Assembly (NCBI GenBank): GCA_003999685.1
Contig: CP021222.1
Location: 310,001-374,000, forward strand
Length of the DNA: 64,000 nucleotides
Reading direction: 5' to 3'
From: Taiwanofungus camphoratus
Lineage: Eukaryota > Basidiomycota > Agaricomycetes > Polyporales > Taiwanofungaceae
The translations under genes were made by a program, and so were the position numbers. The notes below the pieces were generated by a model, which ran no database searches, was not told the DNA's origin, and saw only the letters and a program-made list of their open reading frames with translations. Below, piece after piece: positions 27,201 to 38,352 of this stretch. The stretch's first letter is position 1. Every line of letters begins with the position of its first letter.

Positions 27201-27516
27201 AGAATTCATCCCCTGCCCCTTCATTCTGCCAGATGATATCTGATCAGACCGACAGCAGCGATTTCAGTCAGCAGACACGTGCAGTCTCCATGGGAGACGG
27301 AGTGATGACGGGGAAACTAGAAAGGTGGGGAAGGCGCGATGGGACTTCGATATTCTAGACTTAAGGGAGGTCGATTTCTGCGGAGTCTTTTGGGTATGCT
27401 ACCACGGGCCTGCGTAGTACACACACGCTGATAACAATGGTAGAAGGGTAAAAGAGGAGAGCACATAAGCCGTTCCCTGAAGTATGAAGATACGATACCT
27501 GAAAATTGGCCGTCAG
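24282..27516. other. Gene-free 3.2 kb interval
   Basis: I found no open frame or spliced set resembling a known family on either strand. The longest frame (25566-26051, minus, 161 codons) has no recognisable motif, and neither do those near 26500-26940. The stretch has stop-rich, AT-leaning composition unlike the flanking genes. It could contain unrecognised lineage-specific short genes or old decayed sequence. Confidence 0.4.
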
Positions 27517-28638
27517 GATGACCACCGCGGCAGATCCACAACGATCAAGCGAGTGCTTTCTTCGTCACGATCCTATTTAGCAATCTGAACACTCGAGGTG
27601 ATTGTCTTATCTGTCTAGAAAGTGTCAATCCTACAGACATTTCGCAAGATACTTTGTGTAATATTCGAATAAGATAAGTAGCAAGTACATGGCTAGTATT
27701 TCTAATCGCATGCCAATCTTCGAGCAAGAAGTGCATTGTGTTTAATCACTGCCTGTTCCGCCCTCACCAATGCTTCCTCCGGGGAAACGTAGTCAGGTGC
27801 TGTGCTTGCAAGAAGTTCGAGTGTCTCTGCATATTCTATAGGCACGTAGCTTTGCAGATAACGGATGACTCCTATAAGAAAGGTCAGTCCTCCTGTGATG
27901 TACATGCAAAGACAATTGCGCACGCGGTGTCCACATTTCCGTTAAGCAACACGCGTTATGGAGCTCCTGGCAACCAAAATCATCAGGATGGGGTTCTTGG
28001 GAATGTAACTCGATCGTCATCCTCTGTCCGCACTCATGTGGTTCCGCGAGCTCGAAGTCAATGATGAACGGTGTCCCTTCGTCGTCGATTAAGACGTTAC
28101 GCTACACAAAATCATTGTGCTTCACACCCGCAACATGGAGTTCAATGAGAGCTTCGATGACTGTACATCTGTCACCACACCGGTATGTTAGGCATCAACC
28201 AAAAAACAAGTATCCGTCATAAACGTACTTGAAGTCCCAGTCCATGGCAATCAACGGTCGTGGTAGACGGTCGCCGCTGTACTGCGTTATGAGGCAGGCG
28301 GCGAGTTGGTTGAATATCTCTCCTTCGAAGAGTCCGTGGTATATGGGTACGATGTGGCCCTGGAACTCTTGCAATCGCGTTGTATACATATGAGCCTCGT
28401 TGCGTAGTCGGGCAATAGCTTCTTCGCCATATACTAACTTGCAAACAACATCTACTGTAGGGTTCCCGTCGCAATGTAGGGCAGCACGGTAAGTCTTGGA
28501 GTTCTCCTCGCACACGGGCTTCGTATCAGTGACGGTCAATTGCAGTGTATTGTCTGTCCCATCCGTACGAGACAATACATGCCATTCGACGGGAGACTTC
28601 CATGTTTTCTGGAGGGGAAATTTGAGTGTAGACATGTG
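27517..28638. repeat. Segmental duplication A, copy 1
   Basis: Matches 29921-31022 over nearly the whole kinase-like gene and its 3' flank, with long identical runs and scattered changes. The shared part begins near the ccgcgg motif before ccacaacgatcaag. On the other side it ends at or within a few bases of the start codon, so the upstream regions of the two copies are unrelated. Confidence 0.85.
27702..28635 (-). pseudogene. Kinase-like gene, copy 1 (looks broken)
   Basis: Same exon plan as the intact copy at 30077-31019: an N-lobe exon starting MSTLKFPLQKTWKSP, an exon with the catalytic HND loop and IDFE metal motif, and a C-terminal exon ending RLACD. The splice sites are conserved. The coding sequence carries about one clear break, so I call it a probable pseudogene. 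It may have decayed after the tandem duplication. Its upstream sequence differs completely from that of the intact copy, so any expression would be controlled separately. Confidence 0.7.
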
Positions 28639-29186
28639 GTATTTGCTTGTACGCAGTGGTGGATGGATGGAGCGACAACTTGAGGTTGAAACGAGAAAAG
28701 TAATTCACTACGCAAAACGCGGTCACGTGTCGACGCCTGTCCTCCCCTTCAAGGTTAGGATATTCACTGATCGTTAATGCGCTGAAAATGGAGAGACACT
28801 TTCACGGCAGACATGGCCCAATCGGTGAGGGTAAAACGTAAAATATCGATTGAAATATGGTCAGTATGTTGAAGAGTTTGTGAGGGTTACTGAATTTGCC
28901 TCACATGTTTCAATCTCGTGCTCTGATTGGCCTAGAAGCCAATTTTTGAATGGATTTGTGAACCCGCATTGACCATATTTAAATAAGTATGTTAAGACTA
29001 TGCGACCTGCACCATGTCTGCCGTGTTTGCCTGATCATACATGAGTCTTATTTTCTTAGAACTGTTATGCTCTCTCATGGGCACGAACTCCGCATACCGA
29101 AAACCCATCATGGCTCTGTCACAGCAATGTCACAGCAGGACAAGTGGTGGTTTTCATCTTTTTGAATAGACACTCTTGTTTCAAGC
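28639..29186. other. Spacer upstream of kinase copy 1
   Basis: About 550 bases, AT-rich, between the start of kinase copy 1 and the DUF6699 tail fragment. It contains a CATGTCTGCCGTG stretch near 29010 echoing CACGGCAGACATG near 28803 on the opposite strand, so a hairpin or short inverted repeat is possible. No gene seen. Confidence 0.4.
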
Positions 29187-29918
29187 CTAGTACAATATTC
29201 CTTGCTCAGTTTGTTTTGCAAATTTCAGAAGTAGACCGTTTAGACAGCTTTCAGAGAGTATACCAATTACATTCAGCACCAAGTTACAGGCTCAGGAAGG
29301 GCGATTCAAAGGGATGTGATAACTGAGGGTTCAATGCTGTACCACATATTTATGTAATAATTTTTAAGGCTACTACTGTTTCATCTGAGTACACGACAGT
29401 ACATGCACAAGTGACAGCGCACGTTGACAATACAACAACAATTAGAGACGAGCATCGGAGCACAGAAAACCTAAACAACGAGTTGTAAAACATCGAAAAT
29501 GTGGGGGACATTGAAGAAAAATGGAAAATCAAGAAATGAGTCTCATATGCGCAATGACAAGGCGGTATGCAACAAGTGGTGAGGGAAAGGGCGTAAAGGT
29601 CATGACCATTCATTAAGTATACTATGGTCACATTGTATCTTCTTCGTCCTCATCCTCGTTCGGATGGCGACTGGAAGCTCGCGAAGGTGCCCTTGAAGGG
29701 GGTCTTGAAGGTGCCCTTGATGTTGCTCCTCGCGTCTGGTGTAGGCCTCAGCAGCAGCCTCTCTCTTCGTTCTCCTAGATCTCTGCCTCTGTCATCGGGT
29801 ACCTACGCGTACGCCTTAGCTCAAAGACACCCGGGAGGGCTGCACCACACATATCCTTCACGAGTCGGTCATTCACCCAAACACCGTGTCCTGTCCATTC
29901 CAGTCGGTAGTCCGTGGC
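29187..29918. repeat. Segmental duplication B, copy 1: fragment of the DUF6699 gene tail and 3' flank
   Basis: Matches about 33531-34280, which is the 3' flank and last 100 or so codons of the DUF6699 gene at 33977-35466. The fragment has no 5' part of that gene and carries small deletions in the coding part, so it cannot make the domain. It abuts duplication A copy 2 directly, which shows that the two repeats were moved or recombined together. Confidence 0.85.
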
Positions 29919-29920
29919 CA

Positions 29921-31022
29921 GGATATTCACCGCGGTAGGTCCACAACGATCAAGTGAGGGCTTTCTTCGTTACGATCCACATTAGCCGCGGCAATCTGAA
30001 CACTCGAGGCGATCCTACAGACATTTCGCAAGTCATTTTGTGCAATTTTTGGATAAGACAAGTAGCTAGTACATGGCTAATATTTCCAATCACATGCCAT
30101 TCTTTGAGCAAGACGTTCACTGTGTTTGATCAGTGCATATTCCGCCATTACTAATGCATCCTCTGGGGAAATGTAGTTAGGTGCTGTGCTTGCAAGAAGT
30201 TCGGGGCACTCTGCATATTCTATAGGCACATAGCACTGCAGATAACGGATAACTCCTATGAGAAAGGTTAGTTCTCCTGTGATGTGCACGCAAAGACAAT
30301 TGCGCACGTGGCGTCCACATTTCCGTTAAGCAGCACGCATTATGGAGCTCCTGGCAACCAAAATCGTTAGGATGGGGTTCTTGGGAATGTACCTCGATCG
30401 TCATCCTCTGTCCGCACTCATGTGGTTCCGCGAGCTCGAAGTCAATGATGAACGGTGTCCCTTCGTCGTCGATTAAGACGTTACGCTGCACAAAATCATT
30501 GTGCTTCACACCCGCAACATGGAGATGGATGAGGGCTTCGATGACTGTACATCTGTCACCACACCGGTATGTTAGGCATCAACCAAAAAACAAGTATCCG
30601 TCATAAACGTACTTGAAGTCCCAGTCCATGGCAATCAACGGTCGTGGTAGACGCTCGCCGCTATACTGCGTTACAAGGCAGGCGGCGAGTTGGCTGAATA
30701 TCTCTCCTTCGAAAAGTCCGTGGTATATGGGTACGATGTAGCCCTGGAACTCTTGCAATCGCGTTGTATACATATGAGCCTCGTTGCGTAGTCGGGCGAT
30801 AGCTTCTTCGCCATGTACTATTTTGCAAACAACATCTACTGTAGGGTTCCCGTCGCAATGTAGGGCGGCGCGGTAGGTCTTGGAGTTTCCCTCGTACATG
30901 GGCTTCATATTATTGATGGTTAATTGCAGTGTATTGTCTATCCCATCCGTACGAGACAATACATGCCATTCGATGGGAGACTTCCATGTTTTCTGGAGGG
31001 GAAATTTGAGTGTAGACATGTA
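29921..31022. repeat. Segmental duplication A, copy 2
   Basis: Partner of 27517-28638, carrying the intact kinase-like gene. Similarity stops at the start codon. Confidence 0.85.
30077..31019 (-). CDS. Small protein-kinase-like protein (intact copy)
   Basis: Exons 31019-30613, 30552-30308 and 30255-30077 join in frame to 276 residues. Kinase-fold marks: a lysine in VVCKIV (K66), a glutamate in LRNEAHMY (E80), the catalytic loop HNDFVQRN (D155, N160) and a metal motif IDFE (D173) in place of DFG. The N-lobe lacks a clear glycine loop and the C-lobe is short, as in compact basidiomycete kinase-like families allied to aminoglycoside-phosphotransferase or RIO-like folds. It may phosphorylate a protein or small molecule, or be a pseudoenzyme; the substrate is unknown. 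It lies head-to-head, 268 bases apart, with the possible nuclease gene at 31288. The tail ends LAQRMACDWKY. Confidence 0.7.
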
Positions 31023-31287
31023 CTATTCGGTGGTAAATGATGAGCTTCAACGACAAGATGTTGAAGTAAGAGGGTTAAGTAACGGTTGAGGGGCCACTCT
31101 GGCATTTCGAACTTGAAGTAACGCGCACGGTCACGTGGTACATATCGGCCACGATGGGCCACTGTGGCCACTCCCTAGGTTTGAATATTTGAACGCTGAT
31201 TCTGCACTGAAGATGGCAAGACTTCTCTACCTAATCTTGTATAACCCTCTTTCAACTACATCATATTCTCTTGGGGACGAACTTCAC

Positions 31288-32766
31288 ATGTCTCCCAGTT
31301 CGCCGAACACCCCTACTTCACATTTGGCAGACGCGCCTCCCGAAAGCATGATCAACTCTCCAAGCACTCCTACTCGATCCTCAGACTCAGATGATGGGAC
31401 GGACCTTGATACACCAAAGGCTCGGCAGCGTGTCACCAATCTTCGCGCACTGCCATCATTGGTATCCACAGTCATACCAACTCCTGCACCCAAACATTCA
31501 GGCATACCAAGATTCGTGCAGATCAAAAAAAGCAAAGTTGATCAACCGCCACAGCACACGTCGTTGCATCGGTATCCAGACAACCTGATATCTACCCCCT
31601 TTACACGTCCTCATCCAACAGACATCCAGACATTGTATGATCCCATGCTTGTTGCTCTGCCTCCAACTCCATCTCCATTCAATAAGGATAAATTGCAAGC
31701 AACGAAGCAAATATCTGACAGTGAAATGAAGCTAGGAATTGCTGATCAACTCACCAAGGTCGTTCACCTACCACGCCTAGTTGCACAGTTATTCGGTGAG
31801 GCATCAAGAAATTTAGACAAGATTAGGATTCACTGGGGAAATCCTGAGGAAGAACATGCCATTGCCCGTATTCATCCATACTTAACTTCAGCTTTGTTGC
31901 CCCGTATGATATGGAGCGAAAAGGACATAGAAGATTGGTGCCTTTCGACGTTATTTCGACCTGCCTTGGCGGCTGTGAGCTCAGTACTGAAAGGGCACAT
32001 CGACACTGACCTTGACAGTAGCTTCCCATACCTTTCCTCCTCTCCCAATGGGCCCACCATTCCAGACGGAATACTTGTGTGTTATGGTAACGATGTGACT
32101 ACCCTGAAAGTTGGCATTACAATCGAGAACAAGACACCATCTGCTTGGTTTGACCAAACTACGCACCAAACGATGTTTGCAGACTTGCAAAACTATCCAG
32201 GCGGCGTTCTGGAAGGTCGTGGAATGAAGTTCAATTGGCCAGAAGCAAGCAACAATAACGATGCTCAAACTCGGATTATTGTTCAGGTAATTCACAGTAA
32301 GACTGTTTTTTTAATTATAAATGGAATACACTCATGGGGGGTGAAACGATAGGTTTGGTTCCAAATGGTGAAGTACAAGTGTCGTTTGGGAATCTTGTCA
32401 ACCCATGAGAGTACTATTTTTCTTGCGCGTGGAGAAGGAAGGGATAAAGATGCATTGTTTATATCCTCCTCATACGACCGGGATGATTGCCCCATGCTTG
32501 CTGTATTCTGCTGGTTTGCTTTAGCGGTAGGTATACTCAAGCTGGAGGATCTGAACTTACCGGAAGTGGATACTGACTGGTGGAGCGTGAAGAACGGGCT
32601 TTACGATGCAAAGTCCGGAATTGTTCTCCCGTAAGTGGAACTATCTGGATTGGATCGACGCTGCATTTCAGATCATGTTATACTTCTCAGGACAACGTAC
32701 GCCTACAAGCCACAGCTTTCAGCCCGTCAGATCGTAATTCGTGATGCTCAAGGAAGGCGAAACTGA
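31288..32766 (+). CDS. Unknown protein with possible PD-(D/E)XK nuclease-like core
   Basis: Exons 31288-32286, 32353-32630 and 32691-32766 join in frame to 450 residues. The first 130 residues are Ser/Thr/Pro-rich and probably disordered. A helical region follows, then TIPDGILVCYG (D260) and, 20 residues later, ITIENKTPSAW (E280, K282), which fits the PD ... ExK arrangement of restriction-endonuclease-like folds. The remainder is alpha/beta with no named domain. The start could instead be the in-frame ATG at 31213. I do not recognise a named family. Basidiomycetes carry many lineage-specific proteins of this layout, some linked to Crinkler-like effector architectures that pair nuclease and kinase modules. 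Function is inference. No transposon ends were seen. Confidence 0.6.
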
Positions 32767-33976
32767 GGTATAACTTCACACATACATAGCGTAAATGCAA
32801 ACTTGCGATCTATGTTTAGAATAGTTCTTTTTGTACCTACTGCACACTTACACAGGCTTTTAGCTTATTTCGAATAATGGCTTTGATAAGGAACCATGTG
32901 CCCAAAATTTCCAACTTTCTTCAGTAAATTGTGACGAACCAAAATCAATGCACCGAAACTACTTATCAGCGTCCATCCATCGTGACGTGTGAGGGTTGAT
33001 TAAGAAGAGGGCACGAACGCGATGTCCACCGACGTCCGAGTCGACGTGAGCAAGATCGCCGCACAGCTGGGTTCCCGCCCACTACTGTTCCGGGTAAACC
33101 TACTTAGATGAGGTAGTTATTGACATAGTTAAAAACATGTTTTAAACTATGTCAAAAACTGAAGGCCGAAAATCAGGTGTTTAAAACTCGAGGAGCATAG
33201 GGTGCATGTGAGAGATGCAAAGTCTACCGGATGCACATTTTCGCAGTTGAATGAGGGAGAATGGCTCGATACCTGTTACTTATATGTCTGATGATGAATT
33301 CTGTGCACATTTATAACCGTTAGTCATGGCTAGTTAACATTTCAACTTTTGTTTACTCAGATTTTTGGTCCTTTACTGGCGAAGACCAGCTCAAGGCTGT
33401 GATGCGCAACCTATACAGAACTTAGATCCACAGACCATTGCACAGTGAGCAACATCAGTATCCTACTAGTACAGCCAGCGGATTTGCAGAAAGAGGTCGA
33501 TGTTTGATTTTATTTGACTGGTATATAAGACTAGTACAATATTCCTTGCTCAGTTTGTTTACAAATTTCAGAAGGAGATCATTCAGACAGCTTTCATAGA
33601 GCATATCAATTACATTCAGCAAAACCACCAAGTTACAGGCTCAGGAAGGGAGATTCAAAGGGATGTGATAACTGAGGGTTCAATGCTGTACCACATATTT
33701 ATGTAATAATTTTTAAGGCTACTACTGTTTCACCTGAGTACACGACAGTACATGCACAAGTGACAGCGCACGTTGACAATACAACAACAATTAGGGACGA
33801 GCGTCGGAGCACGGAAAACCTAAACAACGAGTTGTAAAACATCGCAAATGTGGGAGACGTTGAAGAAGGATGGAAAATCAAGAAATGAGTCTCATATGCG
33901 CAATGACAAGGCGGTATGCAACAAGTGGTGAGGGAAAGGGCGTAAAGGTCATGACCATTCATTAAGTATACTATGG
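32767..33976. other. Intergenic region with palindrome, orphan exon-like patch and duplication B
   Basis: Contains a GC-rich exon-like patch at 33022-33093, the palindrome at 33121-33154, and from about 33531 the 3' flank of the DUF6699 gene that is duplicated at 29187. No complete gene was seen. Confidence 0.5.
33121..33154. repeat. 34-base near-perfect palindrome
   Basis: The arms tgacatagttaaaaacat and its complement match except at one symmetric position, and the centre is acatgt. It lies alone in a non-coding stretch. It could extrude as a cruciform, be a transcription-factor site, or be the remains of a tiny inverted-repeat element. No flanking target duplication was identified. Confidence 0.8.
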
Positions 33977-34280
33977 TCACATTGTATCTTCTTCGTCATC
34001 ATCCTCGTTCGGATGGCGACTGGAAGCTCGCGAAGGTGCCCTTGAAGGGGGTCTTGAAGGTGCCCTTGATGTTGCTCTAGACCTCCTTTCGCGCCTGGTG
34101 TAGGCCTCAGCAGCAGCCTCTCTCTCTTCGTTCTCCTGGATCTCTGCCTCTGTCATTGGGTACCTACGCGCACACCTCAGCTCAAAGACACAAGGGAGGG
34201 CTGCGCCACACATCTCCTTCACAAGCCGGTCGTCCGCCACGATACCGCCAAACACCGTGTCCTGTCCAATCCAGTCACAC
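33531..34280. repeat. Segmental duplication B, copy 2 (parent locus)
   Basis: The 3' flank and last coding part of the DUF6699 gene, matching 29187-29918. This copy is taken as the parent because it is continuous with a complete open gene. Confidence 0.8.
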
Positions 34281-35466
34281 CGCAGTAACGTCCGCGGCAG
34301 CCGCCCGCCAGGAACACCGTAGGCCGTAGAGCGGTTGTGGTAGAAGGCCTCTGAGATGATGCGCTTTTGCGCGTCGGAGGCCGTGTCGTGCTGCTTCTGC
34401 GTGACGCGCGCGTACATATACGCGTGAATGGCCTCGATCACCTCCCCACACGTGACCCCAATTAAGGCATCCGCCGCATTCACTTCGACTGGCCATGGGA
34501 TGGAACGGGAGATGAGACGAAGGGAGGTGACGCGAGGCCAAGTCGCGGGCGCCTGGCGGCCACTGTACCAGGACTGATGGGGACGATCTATCGAACGCTG
34601 GCACTGAGCGGTAGAGAAAAGCATGTTCCATTTGAGGAAGGGGCGGGACAGGTTATCTGGTGGTGGCAGTAACAGAGGATTGATTTCCACTTTCGCTTTC
34701 ACTTTTTTGATCAACAATGGATCGAGCACAGGGCCATCTGCATGTCGCTACCGTTAGCAGGTGTGGGACGCGCTGCGAATCTTCGGGTTAACGTACAGTG
34801 CGGTCCCTCAGCAAATTTGTCTATCTTGCTTAACTCGACTACGTCTTGCAGACGTAACACTGGGGGTGCAGGTGCAGGTGCAGGAGCTTGTTGCTGGGCA
34901 GGCTGAGGCGCCTGTGGAGGCAGTCCTCCTGGAGCAGCAGGAGGGTACGGGGTGCTGGGCCATACTCCGGGCATAACGCCCGGCATAGCAAAGGGAGTGT
35001 ATGCATGCATCGGCATCCACATAGGAGGGCCTTGGCCCGGTGAGGGTCCAAAGCCCCCCGGCAAAGGCTGCTGGAACATCGTGTAAGCAGTGCCCGGAGG
35101 TACAGCCGCCACGTACGGCGTTCGCGGATGGAGCGCCGGCGGGGATGCTGTAGGGTGCACAAACGGCGAGGCCCCACTGCTTGGGTATCCCGTCCAGTCT
35201 GCGGAGAAACCGCCGCTACCGACAGGCGCCACAGGGGTGTTCGGGGCTTGCTGAGGAGGTAGCTGTATAGGAGGAATAAAGTACGAACCCGGTACGGTAG
35301 GCTGAGTTCCGGCATACGGTGAGTGTGTGGGGAATTGGTGGGGTTGTGCCCAGGCAGGGGTAGTCGGCGGGTGGTTAGGAGAAAACATTGGAATGACAGG
35401 TGGGTGTCCAGGTGATGAACCGCCCTGAGGGCTGGGGTAAGGCGGGATGACTGGCGTGAACTGCAT
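33977..35466 (-). CDS. DUF6699 domain protein with Pro/Gly-rich N-terminus
   Basis: Two exons (35466-34797 and 34737-33977) give 476 residues. Residues 1 to about 210 are Pro/Gly/Gln-rich and low-complexity. Then comes a DUF6699 domain: INPLLLPPPDNLSRPFLKWN, a variable loop, QAPATWPRVTSLRLI, SIPWPVEVNAADALIGVTCG, a helix, and GGRLPRTLLRCDWIG. The C-terminus has a Ser-Arg/Pro repeat (RAPSRPPSRAPSRASSRHP) and an acidic end (EDDDEEDTM). SR-type and disordered tails suggest nuclear or RNP association, but that is inference. I chose the ATG at 35466 over an in-frame upstream ATG at 35613 because the upstream residues look like 5' UTR. The tail of this gene is duplicated at 29187-29918. Confidence 0.78.
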
Positions 35467-36279
35467 CGCGATCGGTATTAATAGCTGGGTACTTTTGTGT
35501 CGCGGGGGCTGTAACGTCCAAGAGTGCAAGTCACTGCCTAGGAGGCACAATGGCGCCTGATTAGAGAAGGTCAACACTGAATAAATACATACCAGAAATA
35601 CCTCTGAGAACACAATGATCCTCCCGGCGCAAAAACTGACTCGAGTGATCCAAACCTGATTAGATCAGCGATTGCAAGACATCCAGGAGGTTACGGTGTG
35701 CCCTCAGCTATCTGATAGATGTTGGTACTCCAGGAGCACCGCTATGGTTTTCGAGTTGAAGCTGCGGAAAGAAAATTGTGAGTGAGCTGGTTTGGCATGC
35801 GCAGGCTTGTTTGCTGAACTGAGTTGATTAGGGTATAAGGGCGCTGATTCTCAAGGGTTTCTCGAGACCCCGACTTTGCAAAGTAAACATGGCTTTGGGC
35901 AGTCGTGAGCTGGTTATTCTTCTGTGGATCTTAAAGGAGCACCGTCAGGTTCTCCTTGGGATAAAAGTGGTTCCCAAGATGACGAGCTCGCTAAATAAAC
36001 TCAAAGCCTCGAAAGCTGGCCGGTAGAAAGGAGTTCTGGGGTACCAGCCCGGCTGGCCTCATGCTATTCGCGTGGATGATGGACTCGTTATAGTAGTAGA
36101 GAATTGCCTCCATGGTGGTCGACGATGTGAGTATACGGTATACCGTCACGCTGCGCACGATTCTACCGCAGTCGTGTACACGCAATTGAAAACTGAAATT
36201 GCTTGCTCGTGAAGTAAATGGATTTCCAAGTTGGCCTTAGTGCTGATGGTCCGTGCAAGTTTAATTGTCCTGTAAGAGC
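35467..36279. other. Intergenic region
   Basis: About 0.8 kb upstream of the DUF6699 gene and downstream of ALG2. No ORF has family resemblance. It probably holds the DUF6699 promoter. Confidence 0.5.
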
Positions 36280-38004
36280 TCACACATAGAGCGCTATGAC
36301 ATACGCCGCCAGTACAACGAACGCTGCTAGGTACATCCACATCACTGCAGGGACAGTGATAGGACCCAACATCACCACTTCCTGGAGGGCGCCCTCTAGC
36401 CCCTTCGCCATGGCTTCCATACCGAACTTCGTCTGAGCCCTTCGACGAGCGCGCGCGGCAAGCTCTTGCCTCTCATCAGTCGAGAGGTTTATGATTTCCG
36501 TCAAAGCTTCCGCCCACTTTTCGGGCTCTGGAGGGCGCAACCAGCCAGTCCTTTCATTTGGTGGATGGTCGACAACGCTCTCAGTCGGACCCCCGCTGTT
36601 GCATGCCAAGACGGGAAGCCCACAAACCATGCCTTCCACCGGACCAATGCCAAAGTGTTCATTGGTTGGCGTGTAGAGCAAGGCAAGCGTGGATGGCGCA
36701 GAGAGGAGGACAGAACGCTGAGGTGTCGTGAAATTGAGAAGGAACAATACGTCGGGATTCGTGGAAGTGAGATTGAATGGGGGTATGTTGACGCGAGAAT
36801 TGGACGGAGCGATGATGTTGTAGGTCAATGAGTGGGCTTTTGCGCGGTCTATCAGAGCTACCAACGTCATCATGTTGTCTTCCAGCCTCGGGTCGTAACC
36901 ACCTAAAAATACTTTGTTCATAGGCCTGATGACATGCACGAGAACCACCCACCAGCAATAACTATTCGATAACTATCAGATGTTGACGATGAACCGCTAT
37001 CTCCCAGCTTTTTTCTGAGCAGGGCGAATGAGTCTATTGCCAATGCGGCATTCTTCTTTTTCTCAAAGCGGTTCAAGGACAAGAGAGTTAGGCGATCTCT
37101 ACTCTTTTCTCCAGGTCAAAGGATAATATCGTTCAAATGTTAGCGGAACGTACGATGTTACTTGTATGACATCAGGGTCTTCATGATCAATTGCCCCTGT
37201 CTCGTATGCTGAGAGGTTAATGCCTGGGTATATCACTTGGGGGGTGTAGTGGATAGAAGTAAAATATGTTTTGAAGACACGGGCGGTGAACTTCGAGTTG
37301 GCGAGGATAATGTCGGCTTGTCCTGAAGCAGCAATGAAGTTCACAAAGCAGGCTTGTAGCAGTAAAAAACACTTACGGGTGGTGACTTCTTCCAACCAGT
37401 CCATCGGTAGACGGTATAGAGCTTTCAGCAAGCCTCCTTTCTGCTTCAGATTTCCCTCGACATACTCTCCATTCGCAAGCAGCTTGTCAGGGAAGTGGCA
37501 GTAGAAGACGACACGGGTCCTCGCGAACGCGCGTAGGAATGGAACACAGGTCGACAATTGGTCGACGAAGTATGCATCGTATTTCGGTGTGGACGACCGG
37601 AGCAAGTAACGTGTTAGATGCAGCTGACGGGCATGAGAGAACAGGATGTGGAATTTGCCCTTGAAGGAGCGAGGGAAAGGAGGGACAATGTTATGCACCC
37701 GAAGGCTGCCTATGCATTCATATCGCGTCAGAGGGATGTCCGTTCAGGCCTACTGCGTGTATGTCGTACCATCGCGAGTCTCGTCAAAGCAATGGTTTGG
37801 GTCATGATGCGAGGTGTAAATGTCGACTGAATGACCCAACTTTTGCAGTCCAAGGGCTGCATCAACGACCAAACGCTCAGCGCCACCTATGACACGGAAC
37901 AACAACTATTCAGAGGGTACTCGAGAGCTGGAAGACTGGGAGTCGAATGCACCGATTCCTAAGTCGGGATGCACGAATGCTATACGCAATTTGTGGGAAG
38001 TCAT
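36280..38004 (-). CDS. ALG2: Alpha-1,3/1,6-mannosyltransferase ALG2
   Basis: About 470 residues in seven or so exons. The N-terminus [18 protein letters not shown] joins [19 protein letters not shown], then [42 protein letters not shown] and [14 protein letters not shown]. The GT4 signature follows ([20 protein letters not shown], then SGGPTESV), and a hydrophobic C-terminal anchor closes the protein. These are the standard ALG2 marks. The enzyme adds the second and third mannoses to dolichol-linked GlcNAc2Man on the cytosolic ER face. Splice sites were placed by restoring these motifs; a donor within VIQVTS gives [17 protein letters not shown]. The C-terminal helix is part of the family and not a fusion. 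Confidence 0.92.
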
Positions 38005-38352
38005 GAGCAGACTAAGCTGGGGACCACTGTCTATTGAGCTTTCAATTAGAAATAAGTGCTCAAACCTGAATAGTCAACAGAGAGCAAGATGAAATTCAAA
38101 TTAGAGACATGTTCAGAGTCTGAAGTTCGGACCACGTATACAGGTGAGGTGCTGGTGTGGTGACGCGCCGACATAAGTAGAGCTGTACTCTTCACGTGCA
38201 ACTCATGAATAACCCAGTAAGTAGCCTCAGAAAACGTCTTAGGAGGACCAGTGGGAGGATACCATCCTAACAATTCATTTATACAACGAAACATGTTCAA
38301 GGTTTCAAGATATGTATACATTGACAATACGAACAGAATATCAGAGCTGCAA

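Noticed and set aside
29350-29631. 93-codon minus-strand frame repeated at 33699-33980 as a two-copy gene
   Set aside because: Both lie in the duplicated 3' flank of the DUF6699 gene. The similarity reflects DNA duplication, and the peptide has no coding signature.
36280-36345. C-terminal hydrophobic helix of ALG2 as a fusion
   Set aside because: A C-terminal hydrophobic segment is normal in fungal ALG2.
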